From contig JAJEKV010000087.1 of the NCBI GenBank assembly GCA_021234155.1, positions 2,433,146 to 2,497,145 of the forward strand: a stretch of 64,000 bases of DNA, read 5' to 3'. Positions within the stretch are counted from its first letter, which is position 1. Each line of letters begins with the position of its first letter. The position numbers were made by a program, and so were the translations under genes. Source of the stretch: Isoetes taiwanensis (Eukaryota; Streptophyta; Lycopodiopsida; Isoetales; Isoetaceae). Below the pieces are notes generated by a model, which saw only the letters and a list, made by a program, of their open reading frames with translations, ran no database searches and was not told the DNA's origin. Below are positions 44,224 to 54,601 of the stretch, piece by piece.

Positions 44224-45069
44224 ATGGCTTCTGCACAGATCATTCAACCTGCGAGTAATTTCGATCTTGGTATTGGATTCTCCCGAAATTTTTCCTTTGC
44301 AATCAAAGATCATACCCCAGCTCCTATTTCTATCCCTCGGAAAGACCCTTCCGGTGATGATTTTGAATTCGCAAATCCTTCCCTGCTTCGTTTTGAATGC
44401 GGAACTCCAAAAGTGCGCAGATCGGATTTGTGGGTATCAGAAAAATCCATCCCAGATGATGGTGTTTTGGCAGAAAATATCTCCCATAATCGGGGTTCAG
44501 AACAACAGGATGAGAAAAAGAACAGAGGTACAAAGATTGCAGAGTTTTTGAGCATGAATCGCGTTCTTCGAGACCAAAAATCAGACGCACAATTGAATGG
44601 TTCATGTGCAAAAAAATGCAAAGGCTGGAGAGAAATCTTCCGGTTTAAGAGGCCCCATTTTTTGCGCAGGAGCAACTCCGCAAGCAAAGCAGAGAAGCCC
44701 GTCTGTCCAGCCTGGGATCCATGGCTGGGAAGATCAGAATCTGACCCAAAAACTATTTCTGATCCAAAAACTATTTCCAAAAGTTCAAAGAAAGATTCTC
44801 CAAAGCCCGGGAAATCCAGAAAAGTAGCTGATTCACATACGATTTGGGGGTTTCAGGAAGATAGGACCGGCAGAATGTCTCCGGCCAGAATGGGTTCTCC
44901 GGCGAGAATGGGTTCTCCAAGATCTGGAGACAGCAGAGTCATGGACGGAGTATTTGGGGCGGATTTGGGGCTAAGCAAGCTTCAGAAGTCGATACAACAA
45001 GCAGGTAAAAGAGAAGATCTGCAGAGGTATTTGAAAAGGCCCAACAATCCGCAGCTTCTATTTTGTTAG
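44224..45069 (+). CDS. MAKR/BKI1-like basic protein, copy 3
   Basis: 281 uninterrupted codons, MASAQIIQ to LLFC. The blocks match copy 2: DDFEFANPSLLRFE, VRRSDLWVSEKSIPDDG, GWREIFRFKRPHFLRRSNS, KAEKPVCPAWDPWLGRSESD, SDPKTI twice, MSPARMGSPARMGS (one extra PARMGS unit) and SKLQKSIQQAGKREDLQRYL. The start is confirmed by conservation with the other copies. The family role (membrane-bound kinase regulator) is inferred. The gene lies between elements A and B: its ATG is 200 bp after the right TIR of A and its stop is 5 bp before the hairpin of B, so B may have inserted in its 3' UTR. Confidence 0.82.
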   Translation: MASAQIIQPASNFDLGIGFSRNFSFAIKDHTPAPISIPRKDPSGDDFEFANPSLLRFECGTPKVRRSDLWVSEKSIPDDGVLAENISHNRGSEQQDEKKNRGTKIAEFLSMNRVLRDQKSDAQLNGSCAKKCKGWREIFRFKRPHFLRRSNSASKAEKPVCPAWDPWLGRSESDPKTISDPKTISKSSKKDSPKPGKSRKVADSHTIWGFQEDRTGRMSPARMGSPARMGSPRSGDSRVMDGVFGADLGLSKLQKSIQQAGKREDLQRYLKRPNNPQLLFC

Positions 45070-45073
45070 GGGT

Positions 45074-45173
45074 AATGTTCGGCCAGAGGCCATTACGCGG
45101 GGTAAGGCCACCTGGCGAGCCCGGAGGGCGAGCCAGTGGCCGCACCCCGCGTAATGGCCTCTGGCCGAACATT
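45074..45173. repeat. Near-perfect hairpin, 30-bp perfect arms (left end of element B)
   Basis: Left arm 45,074-45,103 and right arm 45,144-45,173 are perfectly complementary (AATGTTCGGCCAGAGGCCAT...). Inside, GGCCACCTGGC and GCCAGTGGCC pair further with one bulge. A shorter palindrome CCCCAAC-GAAAT-GTTGGGG joins the right arm to the TIR. Confidence 0.92.
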
Positions 45174-45178
45174 CCCCA

Positions 45179-45206
45179 ACGAAATGTTGGGGGTAGGCCA
45201 CATTTC
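45179..45206 (+). repeat. Left terminal inverted repeat of element B
   Basis: ACGAAATGTTGGGGGTAGGCC and the following CACATTTC pair with 48,313-48,339. The two differ by a one-base indel and one substitution. Confidence 0.85.
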
Positions 45207-46007
45207 CCACGTGTGGCCGAATTTTACGACGAAAAGTTTGGGACAGAATTTTTGGTCACTCCACATTTTTGGCTATGGCGAGGTCGGCTATAGCGGTCCA
45301 TTAGCCGCTTAGCTTCCTCGTCGACTTTTTTGCTTGCTGGAGCATCTTTTTGTGTTTTTTTTGCTGATTTTGGCGGTCGCTCGATTTTGATTTTGGCCAA
45401 AGATCATTTTGTTGATTAGCATCATTTCAGTGGCGCCAGCATCATTCTTGTTGATTCAGCAGTTTCTGACAGTGTTTTCAGAGGTTTGCCATGATTATCT
45501 TTCGATTTTCATGATGATCATTCGATTTTTGGCATAAGTTTTGTGAAATCATGCGTCCTAACATGTTTTTCTTGCAGATTTTGTCGCCTGGAGGTACATG
45601 CAACTGCAGAGTATCATTTCTTGCGAAAGATTTTGATATTTTGGCGAAATCTTCAGGTAAAGTCACGAGTTCTTCTTATTTTTTCATGTTTCTATGATAA
45701 AGTTTACAGATCCGTGTGCTTTTTCTACAGATCTGTCTCTTGGAGTAACATGCAAGGCTATCCCGACCTTTCTTTCTTGCTTTTGTGCTTTCTTGCAAGC
45801 CTATCCCGACCTTTCTTATTTGCTATGCAGATTAGTCTGTTCCGTGCAAAACTTTGTGCTTCTATCTTGAGCTTTTTGCGTTATCCCTAATATTTCGCGT
45901 GTAGATGGATTGCGTGATGGCTAAATACCTTGTTTTCTTGGCCTTTTATTTTTCTTTGTGAACATTATCGCTTATAAGGTTACGTTTCTTTGTCGGCTTC
46001 AGTAAAG

Positions 46008-46193
46008 ATGGATGCATCTGTAGATCAGATAGGTGCCATAGATTATCAGAGTGCCATAGATGATCAGATGGCTGCTGAGACGTGGCATTCCTTTGCCATT
46101 CTTTCTGGTGTTGATGAGGACGAAGTTTGTGAAGATGTTGATAAGTTTTTGGAAGCCTTTCCTTCAGATAAGATTGATGAGTTTTTGCTTTGA
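46008..46193 (+). CDS. Short acidic ORF upstream of the recombinase
   Basis: 61 codons, MDASVDQIGAIDYQSAID to KIDEFLL, rich in Asp and Glu, ending at TGA 46,191. Two stops separate it from the recombinase frame. It could be a 5' exon (an intron of about 55 bp ending at AG 46,200 would fit in phase, but the donor is weak) or an independent upstream ORF. Confidence 0.4.
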   Translation: MDASVDQIGAIDYQSAIDDQMAAETWHSFAILSGVDEDEVCEDVDKFLEAFPSDKIDEFLL

Positions 46194-46270
46194 AATAAAG
46201 GGCGTTGATTGATTGGTATAATGTGGAGAACAAGGATAAGGATGAGTTTTTAGCTTTAGATGAAGAACTG

Positions 46271-47993
46271 ATGAAGGAATCAGAGTCTGGTGGTCGGGAT
46301 AGGTCTATTGGGGTGTCTATTTGGGCCAGAAAACGTTTTGATAATTGGAGGAAGGCATTTGGTCTTGATACTAGTGTTCCTATCGAAGAGATTCCATTGA
46401 AGGAGTTAAATGATATGCTGGTGAAGTTTATGCTTCAAGTGAAAAAGAAGAATGGAGATCTGTATCCTGCTGGCAGGTAACTTTTCTATGCAATTTTTTT
46501 ATTTGGTTTTATACTGACTGTTTGTGTTTGCAGCCTTAGTGTTCTATACAGGGCTATTGGAAGAATGATCAGGAAGCATCAAGAGAAAAGGATTGGAGAG
46601 ACAGGCAAACAGGAAGTGAGGTTTAATATAATTACAAATGAAATTTTTACTCGAGCTACGTATGCTTTTGTCTTAGCTGCCAGGAGGTCTAGGGTGCAAG
46701 GTGTTGGCACTAAAACTGTTAGGGCACCTTCTATCAGTTTCAGTTTAGAAAGGGATCTGTTAGCAGATGTGGATCATCAGATGACATTTAATCGTGGCTG
46801 TCAGAAACGTCTGTGTTTTTACCTTTGTTCAAGGTTTGGGATTAGGGCAGCGACAGAACTTTATAATTTGCTAGATACTGATCTTTCTCTTGGCAGTGAT
46901 GACTGTGGTGAGTTTATAGAATACAGTGAGAGGGAGAGTAAGAATTATCAGGTAACTGCAACAAGATATGATAGCAGTCATTTTAGGGAGCCTGTTCACA
47001 CGCATGAGGCAGATTTTGTGATGACTTTTAAGCAATATATGAGGCATATGCCTGCCAAAGATACTGATGAACCTAGGAGTTTGTTTCTGACTTCTATCAA
47101 CAGGCCTGCTGGAAATGTAAGTACTTTGAATTTTTTTATGTTAGTTCTTAGTTTGAGATTCAAGTTTTATTACTAATTGTTGGTTTTCAGGTCTGGTATT
47201 CCACCAATAAAGTTGGACTGAAGGTGATAAAATCTTGGCTTAAGACAATGGGATCTTTAATTGATCATGGGGAGATTTCGAATAAATCTGGACGCGTTGC
47301 AACTGTTACACGATTGGCGATGGCAGGAGTTCCTGCTGAGGTCGGCATGAGAATCACAGGGCATCGATCTCTTGAAGCGTATGAAAAGTAAGTTGACAGT
47401 AATTTGTTTCTGTTTGTTTCTGTTTGTTTCTTAGGTATGACAGTAATTTGTGTTTGTTTCTTAGGTATGACAGGACGAAAGATATTCAGATGCGTGCTGC
47501 TATGTCCATTATATCTAATCCAGTTACTGAAACTGGTGCTCCGAGGACTTATGAATCAGTTTTAGCTGCTGAAATTCAGAAGAAACAAGTTAATGATTGT
47601 GCTAGTTCATCTTCTGCTCCATCTCGTGTTTTGGTTGCTGTTGATCCAAATGGCAGTTCTGGTCAGCAAGAAACTGTGAAGGAGTCAAGTTCAGTTAAGG
47701 GGAAGGAAATTGCTATGCCAGCAATTTGTGTTTCTAAGGTTCCAGGTTTTGGAGATGATAAAGAAAATGCTAGTTTCTATGAGGGTATTTCTGATGAAGC
47801 TCTATTGGATTTGAAAATCCCATCTTCAAAGACTCTTGTCACTGGTAATTCTCTGCAGCACGTTTCTGGATTTTCCTTCTTGGGAAGTGTGAGCAACTGT
47901 TTGTTCATTCAGTGCACTGATGCCAGTCAGATTAAAGACGCACTCCACAAATATCATGGCCAATCTGATAAGTCTTGTAATCCTGATATCTGA
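46271..47993 (+). CDS. Crypton/DUF3504-type tyrosine recombinase, spliced
   Basis: Four exons fit in phase: 46,271-46,476, 46,534-47,116, 47,191-47,387 and 47,465-47,993, all with GT..AG introns of 57, 74 and 77 bp; total 1515 nt, 504 residues. N-terminal part: VSIWARKRFDNWRKAFG, LKELNDMLVKFMLQVKKKNG and LYPAG-SLSVLYRAIGRMIRKHQ, as in the core-binding domain of KIAA1958/ZMYM-type Crypton-derived proteins. Catalytic part: RFGIRAATELYNLLDTDL (first Arg), NKSGRVATVTRLAMAGVP (the HxxR box, with Lys or Asn instead of His but Arg kept), MRITGHRSLEAYEKYDRT (His of TGHRS and the Tyr nucleophile). The C-terminal 170 residues are Ser-rich and not recognised. In-frame sequence upstream to 46,199 is also open. 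It would cut and rejoin DNA through the tyrosine. No stop or shift interrupts the exons, so it may be active or domesticated. Confidence 0.82.
47388..47464 (+). promoter_or_regulatory. Last intron with duplicated 3' splice acceptor
   Basis: TTTCTTAG-GTATGACAG occurs twice, 30 bp apart (47,434 and 47,464). Use of the first acceptor would add ten in-frame residues between the catalytic Tyr codon region and the rest of the protein; use of the second gives the canonical YEKYDRT. The intron itself contains three TTTCTGTTTG repeats. Confidence 0.7.
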
Positions 47994-48312
47994 TAAAACT
48001 TGTTGAATGCCTTTATGGCAATTGAAACTTCTTTTTTTTGAATGAAACTTGTAATCAATTGCAGATTGCTTGAAGCACTGCAAAATTTTGAATGGAAACT
48101 GGAATTTTGAATCAAAAGTGAATGTATTGCTGAATTTATAATTTTGAATGTATTGGTGAATGTAATTCTGGTGAATTGTAAAGAATTTAATTGAATTGTG
48201 CTGGCAGAAGCACTGCCAGATGGCACTAGCTAGGACAGCTGGCACTAGCCCTGCCAGGTGTCACAGGAATGTCACAGAAAATTATAGGATGTAAAAGACA
48301 CGATAATATCAA

Positions 48313-48339
48313 GAAATGTGGCCTACCCTAACATTTCGT
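48313..48339 (-). repeat. Right terminal inverted repeat of element B
   Basis: The complement of GAAATGTGGCCTACCCTAAC and the following bases matches 45,179-45,206. Confidence 0.85.
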
Positions 48340-48344
48340 CAATG

Positions 48345-49140
48345 AACTGTACAGTCTATGAACAAACTCGAGGCATCAACATATGAACCTGTGGCTTAAT
48401 CCCATTGTCTTAATACCAATCTCATTCATTGTCCATCTCGAGGATGTACATATGCTTTTGCCTACCTTTTTCTACTCAACGTTGGTATTAGTTACAAAGA
48501 CTAATAGATTCAATAGCTAGAGAATGCTATTGAAGCAGGCAGGGCCTATTTTAAATAAAACAGAATCAACCCCACCATATTGTATCATGGGGAGCTTTGG
48601 TGTAGGTTCTATCTTTGCACCATGTCTTGGAGTCTAGGATTGAGAAAATTGTAACTCATATCTCACGTTTTAAACTAGGGATGTCACCACATAGAAGAAA
48701 GATAAACTAAATTGAATTGAATTGATTTCATTTTTATTGTCTTTGGGATCAAATAGTCCATGGGGCCTAATACAAGAAAGGAATAGTAAGTCAATTACTA
48801 TATAGGATTGACAAGGTGCTAAGGCACTATGGATTGCCCGAATACCATGTACCGTTGGAGGTTGAGATGCGGAGTTGTAGAAATGATGCTTCACAGTTTT
48901 CCTTCTCATAGTCTACAAATATGTGAAATACAATCTTATATAAGCACATGAATGAGGCTTTTTCTATGTTGTTTATGACGAAGCACATGCAGAATAATTG
49001 TCCTAAGAATCTAAATAAACCTTAAACTCCACACCCTTTTCTTTCTCTCCACTTCTTCATGTTGCTTAAAGATTAGGAGAAAAAACCGTGGCAAATTGTA
49101 CAAACTGTACAAGTATACATATGAAATGAAACAAGACAGA
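48345..49140. other. Intergenic, no gene recognised
   Basis: AT-rich with short frames only. A GAATTGAATTGATTTCATTTTTATTG segment near 48,710-48,740 resembles LINE tail DNA, but is too short to assign. Confidence 0.45.
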
Positions 49141-49144
49141 TTTA

Positions 49145-49545
49145 AGTCATGCGAGTGTTCTGAGACATAGTTGGTCCCATAGATCCATGACTTCTTGGAG
49201 GTATGAACCTAGAATCCAAACAGAAGCTGCATTCAGTATCACGTGTAGCAATTGCCCAGGCCTGACCAACTCAGCATAGCGCGCTCGGATTTGGTCATAT
49301 GCTGGACATCCCTGTAGGGTATGGCATTGATCTTCAACGGCCAACATTTGACAGCATCTACAGAGCCTGTGCCGTGGTTCCCCAATCCATCTCCCTGTCT
49401 CAATGCAGAGACGGTGTGCACTTGGGCGGATTGAGACAATGAGTCTGCATAGGCAGATGGGTACGCAGGTAATATTGCAGGCTCCATTCCAATTAGGGAT
49501 TCATAGGGCACTGGTAATGTGTTGTCTTAACATGTTCAAGAGCGG
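49145..49545 (-). pseudogene. LINE C-terminal fragment, minus strand
   Basis: The minus strand reads a C-terminal LINE region in two frames: VSIRPSAHRLCIETGRWIGE, then HRLCRCCQMLAVEDQCHTL and QGCPAYDQIRARYAELV (zf-RVT-like). It matches the region IETDRW..CVIEDESHTLLSCPAF of the plus-strand LINE at 52.5 kb. It is 5'-truncated. Confidence 0.8.
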
Positions 49546-49559
49546 CGACATCCTAGAGC

Positions 49560-50260
49560 TTGCTAAGGAAACATGCATCAAGATACTGTCTCAAGCTGTG
49601 TGGCGATCTGTCTTTGTTTGCACCTATATGCACCTGTGCTCCTGCATTCCATCTAGCGAGCCACTGAGATCACTTTTCCTTAGAATATAGGGGTTTATCA
49701 TCCTCATGCAAGGGATCGATCATCCTGTCGTCCCCCTCCTCTTTGCTTGCACTTCTACATGGCGATAAAATGGTTTGATGTTCCTACTTATGATATTACA
49801 TGCAACCATCTTGTTCTTCAGCTAGCAATTTCAAATATTGGAGGTCAACAAAGGAACATTTACTAAAGCAATTAATCTTTTCAGCATATTTTAAAAGTTT
49901 ACATTAGGTATAGCGTACATGGTCACACATATACTATTGTGTAGTCTTTGCACAACTATATTTATGACTGCCATACATTATGCTACATAATGCAAGAGGC
50001 ACAACCATGCAATCTCCATAAGATAGATGATACATTGCCTACAATCATGGAAGTATATAACAAAACGATGGAACTTGGGATCCATGAAGCAATATGCATT
50101 AAATCAAAATGCTTTCTACCAAATCAAATCAATTTGTCAATAAAGCCCAACATGCTTTTGAGATAAGCAACTATCGATAAAGAAATACCCGACTAAATTG
50201 AAGCTAGAACGGTTGAAACTAAATTTTCTAAGGCATTATATCAAGTTCAATTTTTCATCT
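49560..50260. other. Intergenic, no gene recognised
   Basis: AT-rich; no coding motif or RNA gene seen. Confidence 0.5.
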
Positions 50261-50263
50261 AAA

Positions 50264-50345
50264 GGAATAGAATAGAATAGAATAGATTTTTTTAAACGTC
50301 CACGAAGATCAAGAGGCCATGGGACCCATACAATGGCCTAGTAAA
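50264..50345 (-). repeat. LINE 3' end with (TATTC)n tail, minus strand
   Basis: The minus strand reads ATTGTATGGGTCCCATGGCC, then CGTGGACGTTTAAAAAAATC and TATTC repeats, the same end as the LINE at 51.6-52.9 kb (+). Confidence 0.75.
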
Positions 50346-51640
50346 ACTATAGATAATCTATGGCTAACATAGTTTAATATTATAAATTACTTTGAAAACA
50401 AATCTCACTGCCAACTTAAAGCCTCATTTCGAGGTTGCCTTTGTGTTAATCTTAAACATGCAAAGACAAATGGTGTTACTACTATGGCCCTTCCCATAAG
50501 ACTAAATCATTGATCTTAATCAATAGACCTTCCACGGCTATAAATCCACATTCCCTAATTTCAAGGTTGCCTTTGTGTTAATCTTAAACATGCAAAACAA
50601 ATGGTGTTACTACTATGGCCCATCCCATAAGACACAATCATTGATCTTAATCAATAGACCTTCCACAACTACAAATCCACATTCCCTCTAAAATACCCTT
50701 GGATATTTCGTGAAGGCAAACTTGATTACTGATACTCCTACAGAATTTTCTTACTAGCACCAAATGCGTTGTTTTTTTTTTTTTTTTTTTTTTACCTTGC
50801 TTAGTGGCATTCACGGCTCTTAAGGCGCACAAGGTCGCAGAGCTGTAAAGCCTGTCACTCATTTAGTAAGTTTGTTTTAAACTAGCAAGATGTAGTAGAG
50901 TTTATTCATTTCTTAGAAAGTAGTAGTTATTTTTTCTCCCCCATTTTCTTTGGGTATCCAACGGCTTTATAAACCATTTCTTTAGGCTCAATTTGGCTGG
51001 TCCCAATGGAAATATAGACGATTCATGACGATTCAGTTCGGATTTTCATAGCTGAATAGTTCATCAAAACAGTTTCCATTGTATTTTCGAATGTTTTTGA
51101 GATATTCATTTCATTAAATTAGGTTTGATTCATATGATTCTGATTGTTTTAAAATATTACAGACTTGTTTGAAGATGTATTTGTTTCTTTCAATAGTGAT
51201 TTGTGCTATGTCATATTAATGGAATTGATGCACGAACAAAAGAGAATAAGAATGGATAGAGAATGGCTTAATCAAGTAAGTCACTAAACACAGTAAGCAG
51301 CCGGTAAGATGTGAAAACACCCGATCCCATCCCGACCTCCATCGTTGGGGCAAGCAAAATGGTAGCTTCGGTTGAAATAGGACCTGGAATAACGTAACCA
51401 GATGATTGCTTAGCTAATGGTGGATTTCACGCAACTCCATGAATCGAAGGATACCGATGGGGTCCCCCCCCTTCCCCCAAAGTCAGGGCCATAATGCGCG
51501 TGTTCCCCGCATGTGGCATCGCGGAGTGCTGAGCTTGCTTAAGGTTGAATTGGTGTCATTCTATATCAAAAGTAAGGGCCTTGGAAATTAAGGAGCAGTG
51601 GCTCCTCTAGTGCCCCTCACCTCTTTGCAAGACTGTTGTC
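50346..51640. other. Intergenic, no gene recognised
   Basis: A direct duplication lies at about 50,421-50,535 and 50,565-50,690: GTTGCCTTTGTGTTAATC, AAATGGTGTTACTACTATGG and TTGATCTTAATCAATAGACC occur twice, 140 bp apart. A poly-T run lies at 50,772-50,793. No gene is seen. Confidence 0.5.
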
Positions 51641-51649
51641 GATGGACTC

Positions 51650-52895
51650 AACTAATTAAGCACTTCTCTCCAAAAGACCAAGCTTTTGGTAGTTCAATCT
51701 TCTCGTCACAATGTTCCCCCTGTGCACTATGATAGCCGCGAAGTTGAAGTTGTAGATAGCTACAAGTATCTTGGTGTAGAATCAGAAGAACACACTTTGG
51801 GAATGTATTACCAAGCGGGTGGCTGCCGGATGGAGAGCACTCTATGCAATGCAAAACAATTGTTTTCGCCAGAAATTCATGATTGGCCACGAAAAGCCCC
51901 ACTTGTTTTGGACTTTGGTAGAGCCTCTTTTTTCTTGTATGGTTCTCAAGTATGGGGGCCGCCATTAGTGCTAGTGCTTGGGAGAGCTTGGAGCGGGTGC
52001 AAAAGTCCTTTCTCACTTCATGACCCTCGGAGTTAAAACAACGGTGCCCTATGCTATTCTTTTACAAGAGACGGGTTTTGGCCTCTTCAACATTCGCCAT
52101 GAAGCGCCATCTCCACTATATCCGCAAGGTGCACCCCATGGATGATGTTAGGTATCCCAGACTTGCCATGGCTGAATCTCCTCGGCGTTTGAAACGATGT
52201 TGGAAAGAGCATTGCACTACATGGTTTGCCCATGGGCAACTGTGCAACCGTAGCACTCGCCGATGCTTGCCGGGCCGATCCCGAGCTTTTGCAACAATAT
52301 CTCAATGGTCGCTTTTTCTCAAAAGATATGGGACGCAGATTACTTTGGCCCAAGTGAAAACCGGTCATTATCATGCACACATAAATCCCACCTTGGCACA
52401 GGGCCCCAAGCTTATTTGTTTGCTTCATTGTCGGGGAACAAGCTTGTAGCTATTGCATCAATTTCGCACGCGGGGTCCCACTGTGCACGGATTGAGACAG
52501 ATAGATGGGAGCGGCCGCAATTGCCGCCTGAGAAGCGAGACTATGTGCCCGTTGCCGATTCATGTGTTATTGAAGATGAAAGCCATACTCTTCTGAGTTG
52601 CCCTGCTTTTGAGATAGTCCGGAATCATTTTTTGACCTTAGCATTCCATTCCACGCTTCCACAACTTTTCAGAGCACTATTTGTGCATGACTTGGCATTA
52701 TACATACTTGAGGTTCTAGATCAACGTTTATCTCCGCTTGTCTAGTATCATCATTACTGCAAAGATTTTTCCCTTGAAAACCTTTCGAGGCAGGGGTTTT
52801 TTAATCCTAGTAGTAATGATTGTACTAGCCCATTGTATGGGTCCCATGACCTATTGGTCTCCGTGGACGTTAAAAAAACTATTCTATTATATTCT
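51650..52895 (+). mobile_element. LINE 3' part with (TATTC)n-type tail, plus strand
   Basis: Broken frames show VDSYKYLGVE and FLYGSQVWGPP (RT thumb region), a PWMMLGIPDL segment, GRRLLW, then IETDRWERPQLPP and CVIEDESHTLLSCPAFEIV (zf-RVT-like), to a stop near 52,745. The 3' UTR ends ATGGGTCCCATGACC-TATT-GGTCTCCGTGG with AACTATTCTATTATATTCTTT. A GACC-TATT-GGTC hairpin in the end resembles the AGACC-TGGT-GGTCT hairpin of the CT-tailed family. Confidence 0.85.
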
Positions 52896-53269
52896 TTAAT
52901 ACTTCCCTTCCTACTTACAATGCACCACATTTCCCTGTAATCTTGCTCCTTTGGAAATAAACCACAATTCAAAATTTGCCTTTTTATTTTCCATGCAGCA
53001 AAATCTGCTTTAAAATGTTGAAATTCTTATTTCCATAGAACTGGAGTTGATTGTAAAGAAATCTGTACAAAGGGGATCAAACTAGTCATCTTTCTAAATG
53101 GTACTAATTTTGATCGCAGTTCCTTACTAATAAATTGATTCTGACATGGTCTACTACAAGCATTCTTGCCGATAGCAACTTCTTGTGTCTTACTGTTTTG
53201 TTGTTCACATATCCATGTGTAGAGCAAGTTTCTGCAAGGGTAGACATAATTTCTTCTCCCAATCATAAT

Positions 53270-53700
53270 TTCTTCTCCCTTTACAAAAGCAGTACCTTGC
53301 TAGTCTCAAGTTGCCATGAATTTGACAAGTAGCAAGCAAAGTTGACCATCCAATAATATTAGACTGGATGTTATAGATTGTAACAAATCTTGCCATCGAG
53401 CCATCTTGCATGACAAATTTCACCGAGCCATCTTGCATGGCCTAAAACATCAACCATGCAATTACAATGGGAAACAGTTGGCAAAATGCCTTTATATTCA
53501 GATTAGATACGAAGTACCAGCCGTCGTGGTCTAATAAACCAGCACGACTACAAGCAATAAGAATATTTGTATTACTTCATCCAGTTTTAAGTCATCTTGT
53601 TGCATACTTTGAAAATAATCTAGAGCAAGAAAGCTATGTGCATGCACGGCAAATCCTGCAATGATTGCATCCCATGAAATCATGTCCCATGAACAGATGC
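53270..53700 (-). pseudogene. PPR (PLS/E-type) gene fragment, minus strand
   Basis: The minus strand reads DMISWDAIIAGFAVHAHSFL and ALDYFQSMQQDDLKLDEV (a PPR unit). In another frame come ACSRAGLLDHDGWYF, a gap, and SNIIGWSTLLATCQIHGNLR (the E-motif, usually W..LLGACRIHGN). This is the last part of a PLS-class PPR protein, an organelle RNA-binding and editing factor family. Several frames are broken. Confidence 0.75.
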
Positions 53701-54576
53701 AAGCGAAAGGCATGTGTCCAGATGTGATGACACTTTGCTGCATCTTGAAAGCATGTGGAAACATCGGAGCACTGGATAAAGGACGTGAGTTACATAAGAA
53801 CATTGCTCGAAGACGACTTGAAAATGATATTTCCATTAGCAGCAGTTTCATTGACATGTATACCAAGTGTGGATCAGTTACAGATACATGAAATGTGTTT
53901 GATAAGATGGCAGTCCGAGAAATTATATCATGGACTACTTCGATAATTGTTGTTTATGCGAAAACTGGTCTTAGTAAGGAAGCACTTAACTGTTTTGAGA
54001 GGATGAGTCCGCAGGGTGTATCCCAAAATGCAGTGACATTTGTGTGCACCTTGAAAGCCTGTGCCAACTTGGGCGATTTAGATAGGGATCAGGAAATTCA
54101 CATTGAGATGTTTCAGAAGGGTTTTGAGGGTGATCTTTTTCTTGGTAATGTTTTGGCCATGTGTGGCTCACTTTGAAGCACAGGAAGACTTTGACAAGTT
54201 GCCCGATAAGTTGAGACTTAGTGTTGTAGAATGCCTTCATTGCTGGATACTTAAAAGCCGGGCTTGATCAGAAGGCACTTGGATGTCTTGAACAAATGCC
54301 ATTGAAGGGCATCTCTTCCAATGGTATCATATATATTTGCGATCTGAAAGCATGTAGTAACCTAGGAGCTATAGGAAGGGGCAGGAAAATGAACTTTGAA
54401 GTTACACAAAAAGGGTTAGAAGAAAATTTCTTTATTAATAGCAGCTTATCTATGATAAATGTGGCTTTGTTGCAGAAGCAAGGGATGCATTTGACAAGCT
54501 CCCTATTCTGCAATTATAAAAGGGTATGGAATGAACCATGATGGTAACTTGGCCATGCAGTGCTTGAAGAACATGC

Positions 54577-54601
54577 AAAGCCAGGTGTAAAGCCAGATGC
54601 T
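54577..54601 (+). repeat. Target-site duplication, left copy (about 24 bp)
   Basis: AAGCCAGGTGTAAAGCCAGA and TGCT match 54,895-54,919 except for one extra A. Confidence 0.8.

Larger units (their letters stand above)
45179..48339 (+). mobile_element. Element B: Crypton-like tyrosine-recombinase element with TIRs
   Basis: 3.16 kb between 27-28-bp inverted repeats, with a spliced tyrosine-recombinase gene on the plus strand and a hairpin outside the left repeat. A second small hairpin (CTGGCAG-AAGCA-CTGCCAG, 48,201-48,219) lies inside the right end. 45,207-46,000 is non-coding, T-rich 5' leader. Crypton-type elements normally have no TIRs, so the unit is either an unusual recombinase element or a recombinase gene carried inside another transposon. 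I see no clear target-site duplication beyond the TIRs. Confidence 0.65.

Noticed and set aside
46008-46270. Joining the short acidic ORF to the recombinase as one certain first exon
   Set aside because: Two stops lie between and the only phase-compatible intron would be about 55 bp with a weak donor, so it is left as a separate entry.
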